A stretch of DNA of 23,499 nucleotides from a virus: positions 1-23,499 of IMG/VR virus record IMGVR_UViG_3300002514_000266; one strand, 5' to 3'. Position 1 is the stretch's first letter. The number at the start of each line of letters is the position of its first letter. A model generated the notes under the pieces. That model was given only the letters and a program-made list of their open reading frames with translations, was not told where the DNA came from and made no database searches. This document shows positions 1 to 6,897 of this stretch, in pieces. Position numbers and translations under genes: made by a program.

Positions 1-2
1 GA

Positions 3-422
3 CCTGGTGGGCTTATTGAACATGCACTAGATGTTGCATTAGCAATGAAATCTATTAATGAAGCTTTAGACCTTGGTGTTTCAACATCATCTATTTTAAA
101 AGTTGGTCTTTTTCATGAAGTTGGAAAGATAGGAGATGAGGAGAATTCTTGGGTAGTTGAACAAGATTCTGACTGGCATCGCGAAAAGCTTAAGCAAAAT
201 TATAAATATAATGAAAATGCTCCTAAGATGTCTATATCGCATAGAACACTATATCTACTTCAAAAATTTAATATTAATCTTACACAAGATGAGTGGATTG
301 CAATTCAGATTGCACCCGGATCACACTATGAAGAGAATAGGTTTTATGTCGGATCAGAACCTCCACTAGGTATCCTTTTACAAAAAGCTAAGTCTTTAGT
401 AATTCATCAGTCAACAAGCTAG
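3..422 (+). CDS. HD-fold phosphohydrolase-like protein, 5' end cut by window, probably degenerate
   Basis: The reading frame is open from base 3, so the true start lies upstream. The visible 139 codons begin with PGGLIEHALDV and continue with LFHEVGKIGD. This matches the order seen in phage HD-domain proteins of the YhaM/metal-dependent phosphohydrolase type (GGL-x-x-H, then LFHDxGK, later an AI-x-x-HDG-x-Y block and a LLH-x-AD block). Here HD has become HE, the third-ligand block reads AIQIAPGSHY, and the last block reads LLQKAKSL, so most expected metal ligands are substituted. Such families hydrolyse nucleotides or RNA 3' ends, but catalysis by this copy is doubtful. The stop is 20 nt before the next gene, suggesting co-transcription. 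Family assignment comes from remembered motif order, not a search. Confidence 0.6.
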   Translation, partial: PGGLIEHALDVALAMKSINEALDLGVSTSSILKVGLFHEVGKIGDEENSWVVEQDSDWHREKLKQNYKYNENAPKMSISHRTLYLLQKFNINLTQDEWIAIQIAPGSHYEENRFYVGSEPPLGILLQKAKSLVIHQSTS

Positions 423-442
423 GAATAGAATATTTATATGAT

Positions 443-2161
443 ATGCCTACTAAGAAAGATAATTTTTTAAAAAGATATTTCACACAAAGGTCTGATCTAT
501 CAGGACCAATTTCAAGATCTGGCGATGGCTTCGGTGCTGCTGGTGCTATGGGTAGTGGAGATGGGTATAAAGAAAAAATAGGAAGGGAAAAGATACCGTG
601 GTATCTAAGCGACTTTAGAGGTCAACCATCTATGGCAGCGGACTCAGGATTCTCTTCAATAGTTATGTCAAGAGTAAATAAGGGAAGAGATGAAATTCAC
701 GATCCTAAGAGAATGTTTCCAGATCAAGATGTGAAAGATTCAGATGAGGAAGATAATTACTTATCAAGGGCTCAGCATAAAATGAAAGAATCATCACAAA
801 AATATTTTAATGAAAATCATATAGTAAAAAATTCCCAATATTCCCTATCAGAGTTGTCATCCCTTATGGGTGAAGATATTGACTGGGAAAGGTTTATACC
901 TGATCCCGTTGAAGACTTGGGATCAAGTATTTCAACAGGCATAAGTGATAACTGGAGATCATTAGTTCCCGACTCACTAGAAGATGAGGCCGAAGATGCT
1001 TACGAGTATGTATCAGATCTTTTATCACAGGCAGCCACCCAGGGAGAAGAGGCGTATGACTTACTTTCAGATAAGATAGATACTCTTACACAAGATTCTG
1101 AAACGTTTAGAGACGTTAAAGATATAGCAATGGAAGTCGGCAGAGACTTTATAGCACTAACTGCTGCTGGGATACCAGTAATCGGAACACCTCTTGCCGC
1201 CGCTTATGTTTTATACAATCTATCAGAGCTAGACGAAGGGCAAGAGCAGGCAAGAAGGTCTATAGATCTACTCTTGACTAATGGATCGTATGAAAATCTT
1301 GAAAATATGCAAAGAGTATCTGGCGATCTATTTGATGATTACATAGATCTTCTTCAGGCGTCGACATATCTTATTCCGTTTGTTGGAGTTGGAAGGGGAA
1401 TTGTTGGGACAGCGGGAAAGCTTTTAAATAGAACAAAAGCTACAACAGCAACTGCTTTTTTAGGCCTAACTGGTTCAAGTGTTCTAAAGTCTGCTATAAA
1501 ATCAGAAATACTGCTTAGTAATGTCTTTAAGATTGCAGCCAGGATGGCAAACTCAGACGTTGCTGACTCCCTAGGTTTAGACAAAACTTACTTTTTTGAT
1601 TCAATTGTTAAAATACCATCTACGCTAATAGTCATGGCAGATATTATAGAAGAGGCGATTAAGCAGTATGAATCATGGGAACAGTCAGGATCACATTCAC
1701 AATTTAGATTTAATCCCTCACCTCTTTCACTACAAAGAAGTGAAATTCAAAGTTCTGAAGAGAGGTTAGCAAGTGATGACTATTTGACAGGTATCGAAGA
1801 GTGGATAAGGTCTGTTTCTAGAGACGTTACAGATTCAGTCCTGGGATCAGGACCAGATATAACAATTGAGGCAAAAAAAATGAAAGATAATGAGAAGATA
1901 TTAAGAGCATTTATTAGAGAGTCAATCTATCATACTACAAGAACTGAGCTAGAAGCAAAACCAGCCGGATGGGAGTACAGAGTACCACCCACATCAGATG
2001 AAGATGATACATCTGCAATGGGATCAGGAAAAGATCTTGTTAATTTTAAAACAGACATGGGATATGCAAGCTATCAGTCAAGACCAGAGAATATAAAAGA
2101 ACAAGCGCTAAGACGAATTATTAGAAGAAAAATTAGAATTTCTGAGTCTAAAAAAAAGTAG
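443..2161 (+). CDS. Unknown 572-residue protein, possible virion or injected protein
   Basis: I do not recognise this gene. The N-terminal 230 residues are polar and acidic with Gly/Ser-rich patches. Residues about 235-260 and 307-350 contain hydrophobic, Ala/Gly-rich stretches that could insert in a membrane or form a hydrophobic core. The C-terminal part carries two related basic helices: ILRAFIRESI at 486-495 and ALRRIIRRKIRISES at 555-569. The second resembles the N-terminal tag of three other proteins in this window. The start has AGGAATAG upstream and lies 20 nt after the preceding stop. The stop directly follows a slippery A AAA AAG heptamer, and the -1 frame stays open for 73 codons, so a 645-residue form may exist. 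The hydrophobic segments and tag suggest a virion or ejection protein, but this is inference. Confidence 0.75.
   Translation: MPTKKDNFLKRYFTQRSDLSGPISRSGDGFGAAGAMGSGDGYKEKIGREKIPWYLSDFRGQPSMAADSGFSSIVMSRVNKGRDEIHDPKRMFPDQDVKDSDEEDNYLSRAQHKMKESSQKYFNENHIVKNSQYSLSELSSLMGEDIDWERFIPDPVEDLGSSISTGISDNWRSLVPDSLEDEAEDAYEYVSDLLSQAATQGEEAYDLLSDKIDTLTQDSETFRDVKDIAMEVGRDFIALTAAGIPVIGTPLAAAYVLYNLSELDEGQEQARRSIDLLLTNGSYENLENMQRVSGDLFDDYIDLLQASTYLIPFVGVGRGIVGTAGKLLNRTKATTATAFLGLTGSSVLKSAIKSEILLSNVFKIAARMANSDVADSLGLDKTYFFDSIVKIPSTLIVMADIIEEAIKQYESWEQSGSHSQFRFNPSPLSLQRSEIQSSEERLASDDYLTGIEEWIRSVSRDVTDSVLGSGPDITIEAKKMKDNEKILRAFIRESIYHTTRTELEAKPAGWEYRVPPTSDEDDTSAMGSGKDLVNFKTDMGYASYQSRPENIKEQALRRIIRRKIRISESKKK
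2152..2158 (+). other. Candidate -1 ribosomal frameshift site (A AAA AAG)
   Basis: The run of eight A at 2150-2157 followed by G gives zero-frame codons AAA AAA AAG TAG. The heptamer A AAA AAG is the slippery sequence used by E. coli dnaX. Slippage would pass the TAG at 2159-2161 and continue with GTA GAT AGT. A weak downstream pairing (TGAGC 2172-2176 with GCTCA 2198-2202) is the only nearby structure I see. A homopolymer miscall (true run of nine A) would produce the same picture. Confidence 0.45.
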
Positions 2162-2379
2162 ATAGTGATAATGAGCCTCTAGATATTGATGAAGATTGCT
2201 CAGCAGAACACATCGACGAATTTAGCTCAATAGGCGGCGGATCAATTTCCGGATACACACTTCCCCTTGGAATGAAAGGCAAGGGAAGCGCAATGGATAG
2301 TGTCTTTCCCTGGAAGAAAGTAAAAAATAAGTCACAAAGTAAGAAAAAAAGATCAAAAAAGACTTCTAAAAAATCTTGA
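2158..2379 (+). CDS. -1 frame extension of the 572-residue protein (73 codons)
   Basis: This is an open frame of 73 codons ending at TGA 2377-2379. It has no ATG, GTG or TTG before codon 39 (ATG at 2272), so independent initiation near its start is unlikely. The translation looks like real protein: an acidic segment (DNEPLDIDEDC), a Gly/Ser hinge (IGGGSISGYTLPLG) and a strongly Lys-rich tail. It would be reached by -1 slippage at the A-run, or is simply the true C-terminus if one A is missing from the sequence. No other gene accounts for this stretch. The antisense frame here is a Phe-rich mirror of the Lys codons. Confidence 0.55.
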   Translation, partial: VDSDNEPLDIDEDCSAEHIDEFSSIGGGSISGYTLPLGMKGKGSAMDSVFPWKKVKNKSQSKKKRSKKTSKKS

Positions 2380-2393
2380 AAATATTTTCTATT

Positions 2394-2402
2394 TGCTGTA
2401 AT
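2394..2402 (+). promoter_or_regulatory. Possible extended -10 promoter for the SSB gene
   Basis: TGCTGTAAT has the TGn-TATAAT layout of an extended -10 element, with one mismatch in the hexamer. A closely similar element (TGCTATAAT) precedes the gene at 16766. Transcription would start near 2409 and give a leader of about 70 nt before the SSB start codon. No convincing -35 box is visible. Confidence 0.3.
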
Positions 2403-2409
2403 ATCATTA

Positions 2410-2461
2410 TGCAATGGCAAATTAAACATTAAAAACTAACACATTGCAATTTAAAAACTAA
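2410..2461 (+). promoter_or_regulatory. Possible autogenous translational operator of the SSB gene
   Basis: The leader contains a 7-bp inverted repeat, TGCAATG (2410-2416) and CATTGCA (2442-2448), followed by a structure-poor A-rich tract that runs into the ribosome binding site. An 11-nt direct repeat, TTAAAAACTAA, occurs at 2429-2439 and 2451-2461, with a shorter TTAAA at 2422-2426. T4 gene 32 mRNA is known to be autoregulated through a 5' structured element followed by U/A-rich repeats near the start codon. The arrangement here is similar in plan; function is inferred. Confidence 0.4.
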
Positions 2462-2476
2462 AAGGAAAAAAATAAC

Positions 2477-3262
2477 ATGGCAATTGATTTTGAAGCAATT
2501 AGAAAAAAGCTTGATCGGCTTAGTGGAGCAACACGAAATAGATCGGTTATGTGGAAACCAACTGAAGGTGAAGAGCACGTCGTTCGGCTGCTTTCTTTTC
2601 CCGATAATGATGGACAACCATTTAGGGAGATGTGGTTCTACTACGGGATTGGAAACAATAGAGGACTATTGGCACCGAACCAGTTTGGAAAACCTGATCC
2701 CATTCAGGAGTTAATTACTAATCTTCGAGAGGATGGGTCAAAGGAGTCTTATGAGCTAGCAAAGAAGCTATATCCAAAGATGAGAACATATGCGCCTGTC
2801 ATTGTTCGCGGAGAAGAGGACAAAGGTGTTCAAATTTGGGGATTTGGAAAGACTGTTTACCAGGCACTTCTAGGTCTCATGCTTGATGAAGACTATGGTG
2901 ATATTACAGATCCAAAGACTGGAAGAGATATAAAGGTGTCATGTGTTAAGCAGCCAGGAAGAAAGTGGGCAATGACTGAAGTTCGACCAAGAGGAAAGCA
3001 GTCAAATCTTGCGACTAGCTCCGAGAAAGCTTCAGAGTGGACTACAACTATTCCGAATCTTGATGACATTTATACATGCAAGACTTACGATGAGCTATCA
3101 AAGATTGTCAATGATTGGATCTCTGACGAAGAAGATGATGGATTCGGAAGTGATGGTCTAGATAATTCATCTAATACAACAAGTACAAGTAGCACGACAG
3201 AAGCGTCTAGCAAGTCATACAATAATTTAGACGATGCTTTTGCTGATTTGATGGATGAATAA
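2477..3262 (+). CDS. Single-stranded DNA-binding protein, T4 gp32-like
   Basis: This 261-residue protein should coat single-stranded DNA during replication and recombination. The basic N-terminus (MAIDFEAIRKKLDRLSG), the core with aromatic residues (WFYYGIG near 52-58, KLYPKMRTYAPV near 96-107, VQIWGFGKTVYQALLGL near 116-132) and a Ser/Thr linker leading to an acidic tail ending LDDAFADLMDE fit the gp32 layout of cooperativity domain, OB-fold core and acidic protein-interaction tail. Length is close to gp32 (about 300). The start follows a strong AAGGA site in an A-rich leader. The gene heads the replication block and is followed by a strong terminator, allowing expression at a higher level than recA downstream. 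The usual gp32 zinc cysteine cluster is not evident. Confidence 0.85.
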   Translation: MAIDFEAIRKKLDRLSGATRNRSVMWKPTEGEEHVVRLLSFPDNDGQPFREMWFYYGIGNNRGLLAPNQFGKPDPIQELITNLREDGSKESYELAKKLYPKMRTYAPVIVRGEEDKGVQIWGFGKTVYQALLGLMLDEDYGDITDPKTGRDIKVSCVKQPGRKWAMTEVRPRGKQSNLATSSEKASEWTTTIPNLDDIYTCKTYDELSKIVNDWISDEEDDGFGSDGLDNSSNTTSTSSTTEASSKSYNNLDDAFADLMDE

Positions 3263-3290
3263 GAAATCTTAAAATATTAGAAATATAAAT

Positions 3291-3321
3291 AAGCGGCACC
3301 AGATTTAATCTGGTGCCGCTT
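3291..3321. terminator. Strong intrinsic terminator hairpin after the SSB gene
   Basis: A perfect 14-bp inverted repeat (AAGCGGCACCAGAT at 3291-3304, ATCTGGTGCCGCTT at 3308-3321) encloses a 3-nt loop. The GC-rich stem stands out in this AT-rich genome. The T-run on the + side is short, so it may also act as an mRNA-stabilising or processing hairpin. It separates the SSB unit from the recA promoter. Confidence 0.8.
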
Positions 3322-3349
3322 TGAACATATACTGTTTTTACTGTATATT
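3321..3349 (+). promoter_or_regulatory. Sigma70-like promoter for recA, with inverted repeat in the spacer
   Basis: TTGAAC (3321-3326) and TATATT (3344-3349) are separated by exactly 17 nt, directly after the terminator. The spacer holds an inverted repeat, ATATAC (3327-3332) and GTATAT (3343-3348), which could be a repressor site. The downstream leader is short, with GAGGAAGAA before the ATG at 3372. Confidence 0.55.
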
Positions 3350-3371
3350 AAATCATATTTTAGAGGAAGAA

Positions 3372-4538
3372 ATGGGAAAAGATATCATACCTGAAGATTT
3401 TACGCAAGACTTGATCAAGTCTCTAAACAAAGATCACGGTCAAAGAGTTGCATATAATTTATCAGTTGATGAATCACCTACACATGTAAAAAGATGGATT
3501 AGCACTGGTTCAACTCTTCTTGATTATATATGTTCGAATAGAAGAGATGGCGGTCTTCCAGAAGGAAGAATTGTTGAAATATTTGGCCCACCATCAATTG
3601 GAAAGTCTCACATAGCAACGCAGATTGCAAGAAATACTCAAAAGCTAGGGGGCATAGTTGTTTACATTGACACGGAAAATGCAACCTCAGTAGAAAATTT
3701 GCAAATGCTTGGTGTAGACGTTTCAAAAAGGTTTGTGTATGTTGATACTCATTGTACAGAAGAGGTTTTTCAAGTTGCAGAATCTACAATTTTAAAGGCA
3801 AAGGGAATGAACAAAGACGTTCCTATTACAATTGTATGGGATTCAGTTGCTGCTTCATCTCCAAAAGCTGAACTTATTGGTGACTACGATAAAGAGTCAA
3901 TTGGGCTGCAAGCAAGGGCAATTTCAAAAGGGATGAGAAAAATAACAGGTGTTATTGGTGAGACAAATACGCTTTTTGTAATTTTAAATCAAATAAGAAC
4001 AAAGATAGGTGTTATGTTTGGAGATCCTCATACTACTCCGGGTGGTAAAGCTATACCATTTCATGCATCAACAAGAATTAAACTTGGAGCAGGGCAGCAG
4101 ATTAAAGATGGGGATGACGTTATAGGAATTAATGTCTCTGCGAAAACAATTAAAAATAAAGTAGCACCACCGTTTAGGAAAGTTAATTTTGAAATTCATT
4201 TTGGTGTAGGAATAAAAGAACATGAGCAAGTGTTTGACCTGCTAAGAAAAAACGGACCAGAGGAAATAGACGGAAATAAAATTGAAGTATCAGGAACGGG
4301 CGGATGGAAAAACTTGAGTGTATGTAATTTATCAACTGGAGAAATTCTAGTTGATAAAAAGTTTAGAAAGGCAGAATTTGACACGATTCTTTCGTGCCCA
4401 GACCATTCAAATTATCTAAATGATTTAATTGAGGTTGCTATGGTTAAAAAGTTTAATACTTCACCAGACATAGATGTTGAATCACTTAGTGAAATGGAAG
4501 CAGTTGCAATAGAATTGGAAATGGCCGATCTCAAATAG
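3372..4538 (+). CDS. recA: RecA recombinase
   Basis: This 388-residue protein is a strand-exchange ATPase for phage recombination and repair, closer to bacterial RecA than to T4 UvsX. It shows Walker A GPPSIGKS (72-79), the catalytic glutamate in YIDTEN (E102), Walker B ITIVWDSVAA (D157), and the loop region LNQIRTKIGVMFGDP followed by TTPGGKAIPF, very close to E. coli RecA. The later motif KVNFEIHFGVGI is also typical. I chose ATG 3372 because it has GAGGAAGAA upstream and the family motifs start after it; the frame is open back to 3321 but that part lies in the promoter. The next gene starts 1 nt after the stop. Confidence 0.93.
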   Translation: MGKDIIPEDFTQDLIKSLNKDHGQRVAYNLSVDESPTHVKRWISTGSTLLDYICSNRRDGGLPEGRIVEIFGPPSIGKSHIATQIARNTQKLGGIVVYIDTENATSVENLQMLGVDVSKRFVYVDTHCTEEVFQVAESTILKAKGMNKDVPITIVWDSVAASSPKAELIGDYDKESIGLQARAISKGMRKITGVIGETNTLFVILNQIRTKIGVMFGDPHTTPGGKAIPFHASTRIKLGAGQQIKDGDDVIGINVSAKTIKNKVAPPFRKVNFEIHFGVGIKEHEQVFDLLRKNGPEEIDGNKIEVSGTGGWKNLSVCNLSTGEILVDKKFRKAEFDTILSCPDHSNYLNDLIEVAMVKKFNTSPDIDVESLSEMEAVAIELEMADLK

Positions 4539-4539
4539 A

Positions 4540-5487
4540 ATGGACACATGTATAATTGTTGACGGATTAAACTTATTTACTAGACACTTTGTTGCAAATC
4601 CATCTACAAATCAGAACGGAGAGAGTGTAGGTGGTATTACTGGTACCGTCACTGCTATATCAAGACTTTCGGAAAGATTTAGCCCAGACAGAATTGTAGT
4701 CGTATGGGAATCTGGTGGGTCCTCGAGAAAGCGTGCAATTTTTCCAAACTATAAGTCAGGTAGAAGACCGCAAAGGCTTAATAGATACTACGGTGATGAC
4801 ATACCCGACACAGTTGAAAATAGAGACAACCAGTTAGAAATTCTAATATCAATTTTAAGAAATATGCCCATAGTTCAGATATACATTCCAGACTGCGAAG
4901 CAGATGATGTCATCGGGTATCTTTCAAAGTATACACTAAGAGAAATGAGAAAAGTAATTGTTTCATCAGATAAGGATTTTTATCAGCTTTTAGACAAGAA
5001 TACATTAATTTACTCACCTACATGGAAAAAGTTTGTTTCTTTTAAACAAGTTAGAGAAAAATTTGAAATATCTGCACAGAATTTCTGTCTTGGAAAATCA
5101 ATATGCGGCGACGTGTCAGATAATATTGACGGAATCAAAGGCGCAGGATTTAAAACTGTTGCAAAAAGGTTTCCAAGATTTAGGGAGGAAAATTTTTTTA
5201 CAATTTCTGAACTTATGGCTGAGTGTAGCAGGAAGATAGAAAGTGGCTCTAAGGTTAAGATATACAAGTCGATAATTGAAAATGAAGATGTCATAAGGCG
5301 AAACTGGAAATTAATTAATCTTGACACTAACAATTTATCACACAGCCAAATTGCTAAAATAGTAAATTCAATTGATACTTTTAGCCCTACACGAAATAAA
5401 ATGAATATATTGAAAATTTTTAAAAATCACGCAATTCAAAATATTGACGTAGATAGATTTTTTTTATCAATGAAATTACTCAAATAA
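4540..5487 (+). CDS. 5'-3' exonuclease / flap endonuclease (T4 RNase H-like)
   Basis: This 315-residue FEN/5'-nuclease probably removes RNA primers and 5' flaps at the replication fork. Visible are the N-terminal metal site VDGLNLFTR (D8), the CEADDVIGYLSK helix (E120, D122, D123), SSDKDFYQLL (D144, D146) and the helix-hairpin-helix region GDVSDNIDGIKGAGFKTVAKRF (D191, D194). The order and spacing are those of T4 RNase H and the Pol I 5'-nuclease domain. The position usually read FDG is VWESGG here. The gene is tightly coupled to recA upstream (1 nt gap) and the helicase downstream (10 nt gap). Confidence 0.88.
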   Translation: MDTCIIVDGLNLFTRHFVANPSTNQNGESVGGITGTVTAISRLSERFSPDRIVVVWESGGSSRKRAIFPNYKSGRRPQRLNRYYGDDIPDTVENRDNQLEILISILRNMPIVQIYIPDCEADDVIGYLSKYTLREMRKVIVSSDKDFYQLLDKNTLIYSPTWKKFVSFKQVREKFEISAQNFCLGKSICGDVSDNIDGIKGAGFKTVAKRFPRFREENFFTISELMAECSRKIESGSKVKIYKSIIENEDVIRRNWKLINLDTNNLSHSQIAKIVNSIDTFSPTRNKMNILKIFKNHAIQNIDVDRFFLSMKLLK

Positions 5488-5497
5488 GAGAAGGATA

Positions 5498-6868
5498 ATG
5501 AGCGAAGAAGCATACTTTGGAAAGTACGGAAAATCATTTCAGGAAAAAATATTTCAAGCATTTATAGCTGACTCCAACTGGGCAGCACAAATGATAGAGA
5601 TAATGACTCCTACATATTTTGAAAAAGAATATTTGAAATATCTTACTAGTAAATATTTCTCCTATTATGAAAAATACAAGTGTTTTCCTACACTTCCACT
5701 TCTTGTAACGATAGTAAGAGATGATCTAAGAGAGGGAAATGATGTAATATTGAGAGATCAAATAGTAGAATTTCTGCACAGGGTAAAAACAAACCCAGAT
5801 GTAGGAGATCTTTGCTTTGTAAAAGAGAAGTCTCTTGATTTTTGCAAAAAACAGTCTCTGAAAGATGCACTTGAACAAGCTGTTGACCTAATTGCAACTG
5901 AAAAATATGATTCAGTTGTCACTCTTATGAAAGAAGCTATATCAAAGGGTACACCTGCAACACTTGGTCACGACTTCTTTAATGAATATGAAACTAGATT
6001 TACAAAGATAACAAGATCTACATGTCCGACAGGCCTAGCACAGATAGATAAAAAAGATATTTTAAACGGCGGTCTTGGTCGAGGGGAAATTGGTGTCATT
6101 ACAGCACCAACCGGAGTGGGAAAATCACACTTTCTTGTTCACGTCGGATGTGAGGCGCTAAAGGTTGGGAAAAATGTAATACATTACACATTTGAATTAT
6201 CTGAAAGAGCTGTTGGGATAAGATATGACTCAAATCTTTGTAATATTCCCAGTAATGATATTGTTGAAAGAAAGGATGAGGTTATAAAGAACTACAAAGA
6301 TAGTGATTTAGGCAGGCTAATCATTAAAGAATATCCAACGGGATCTGCAACCGTTATGACAATTAGAAATCATATTGAAAAGCTTCTATTGAAAGGTTTT
6401 GTACCAAGCCTGATAGTCATTGATTACGCAGACATTATGAGATCATCAAGGTCTTATGACTCTTTGCGACACGAGTTAAAACTAGTATATGAAGAATTGA
6501 GAAATCTTGCAATGGATATGAACCTTCCAGTATGGACTGCTTCTCAGGCAAACAGAGAGGCATCAAATGCATCCGTTGTCGGTCTAGAGAATATGTCAGA
6601 AGCATATGGAAAAGCAATGGTTGCAGATGTTGTTCTTTCAATATCAAGAAAGCCAATGGAAAAAGCAACAGGCGAAGGAAGGCTTTTCATAGCAAAGAAC
6701 AGGGCAGGAAGAGATGGAATACTATTTCCAATTTATCTCGACACGTCAATGTCAAAGCTTAGAATTGTTCAAGATTCTTCTGAGATGTCACTTTCTGATG
6801 TAGTAAAGTCAGATGAGTCAGATATGAAGAATCTTTTAAAGAAAAAATGGAGACAGGTCAATTCTTAG
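5498..6868 (+). CDS. Replicative DNA helicase, DnaB/T4 gp41-like
   Basis: This 456-residue protein is predicted to form the hexameric helicase that unwinds the fork. An alpha-helical N-terminal region (about 1-150) precedes a RecA-like core beginning TGLAQIDKKDILNGGLGRGE. Walker A is APTGVGKS (203-210), followed by the H1a-like YTFELSE, Walker B LIVIDYADIM (about 306-315) and the sensor region PVWTASQANREAS. These are the SF4 helicase motifs in the expected order and the length matches DnaB. The start has GAGAAGGATA upstream. No primase domain is fused, so the primase must be encoded elsewhere. Confidence 0.9.
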   Translation: MSEEAYFGKYGKSFQEKIFQAFIADSNWAAQMIEIMTPTYFEKEYLKYLTSKYFSYYEKYKCFPTLPLLVTIVRDDLREGNDVILRDQIVEFLHRVKTNPDVGDLCFVKEKSLDFCKKQSLKDALEQAVDLIATEKYDSVVTLMKEAISKGTPATLGHDFFNEYETRFTKITRSTCPTGLAQIDKKDILNGGLGRGEIGVITAPTGVGKSHFLVHVGCEALKVGKNVIHYTFELSERAVGIRYDSNLCNIPSNDIVERKDEVIKNYKDSDLGRLIIKEYPTGSATVMTIRNHIEKLLLKGFVPSLIVIDYADIMRSSRSYDSLRHELKLVYEELRNLAMDMNLPVWTASQANREASNASVVGLENMSEAYGKAMVADVVLSISRKPMEKATGEGRLFIAKNRAGRDGILFPIYLDTSMSKLRIVQDSSEMSLSDVVKSDESDMKNLLKKKWRQVNS

Positions 6869-6897
6869 GTGTAATATTGACTTAAAGGAAAAAATCA

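Noticed and set aside
1872-1880. Another A8 run inside the 572-residue gene as a second slippery site
   Set aside because: A -1 slip here would meet a TAA stop within four codons and the zero frame continues with tag-like coding sequence, so it is probably not used.
2148-2429. 93-codon minus-strand open frame
   Set aside because: It is the antisense of the Lys-rich -1 extension (Phe/Leu-rich mirror), has no ribosome site and resembles no protein.
3284-3291. TATAAATA, a perfect T4 late-promoter box
   Set aside because: It runs directly into the terminator stem, and chance matches are expected in such AT-rich DNA; the TTGAAC-TATATT promoter downstream explains recA better.
3321-3371. Upstream start of recA at 3321, giving 17 extra residues
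   Set aside because: These codons overlap the promoter and terminator edge, have no ribosome site, and the extension (MNIYCFYCILNHILEEE) is unlike RecA.
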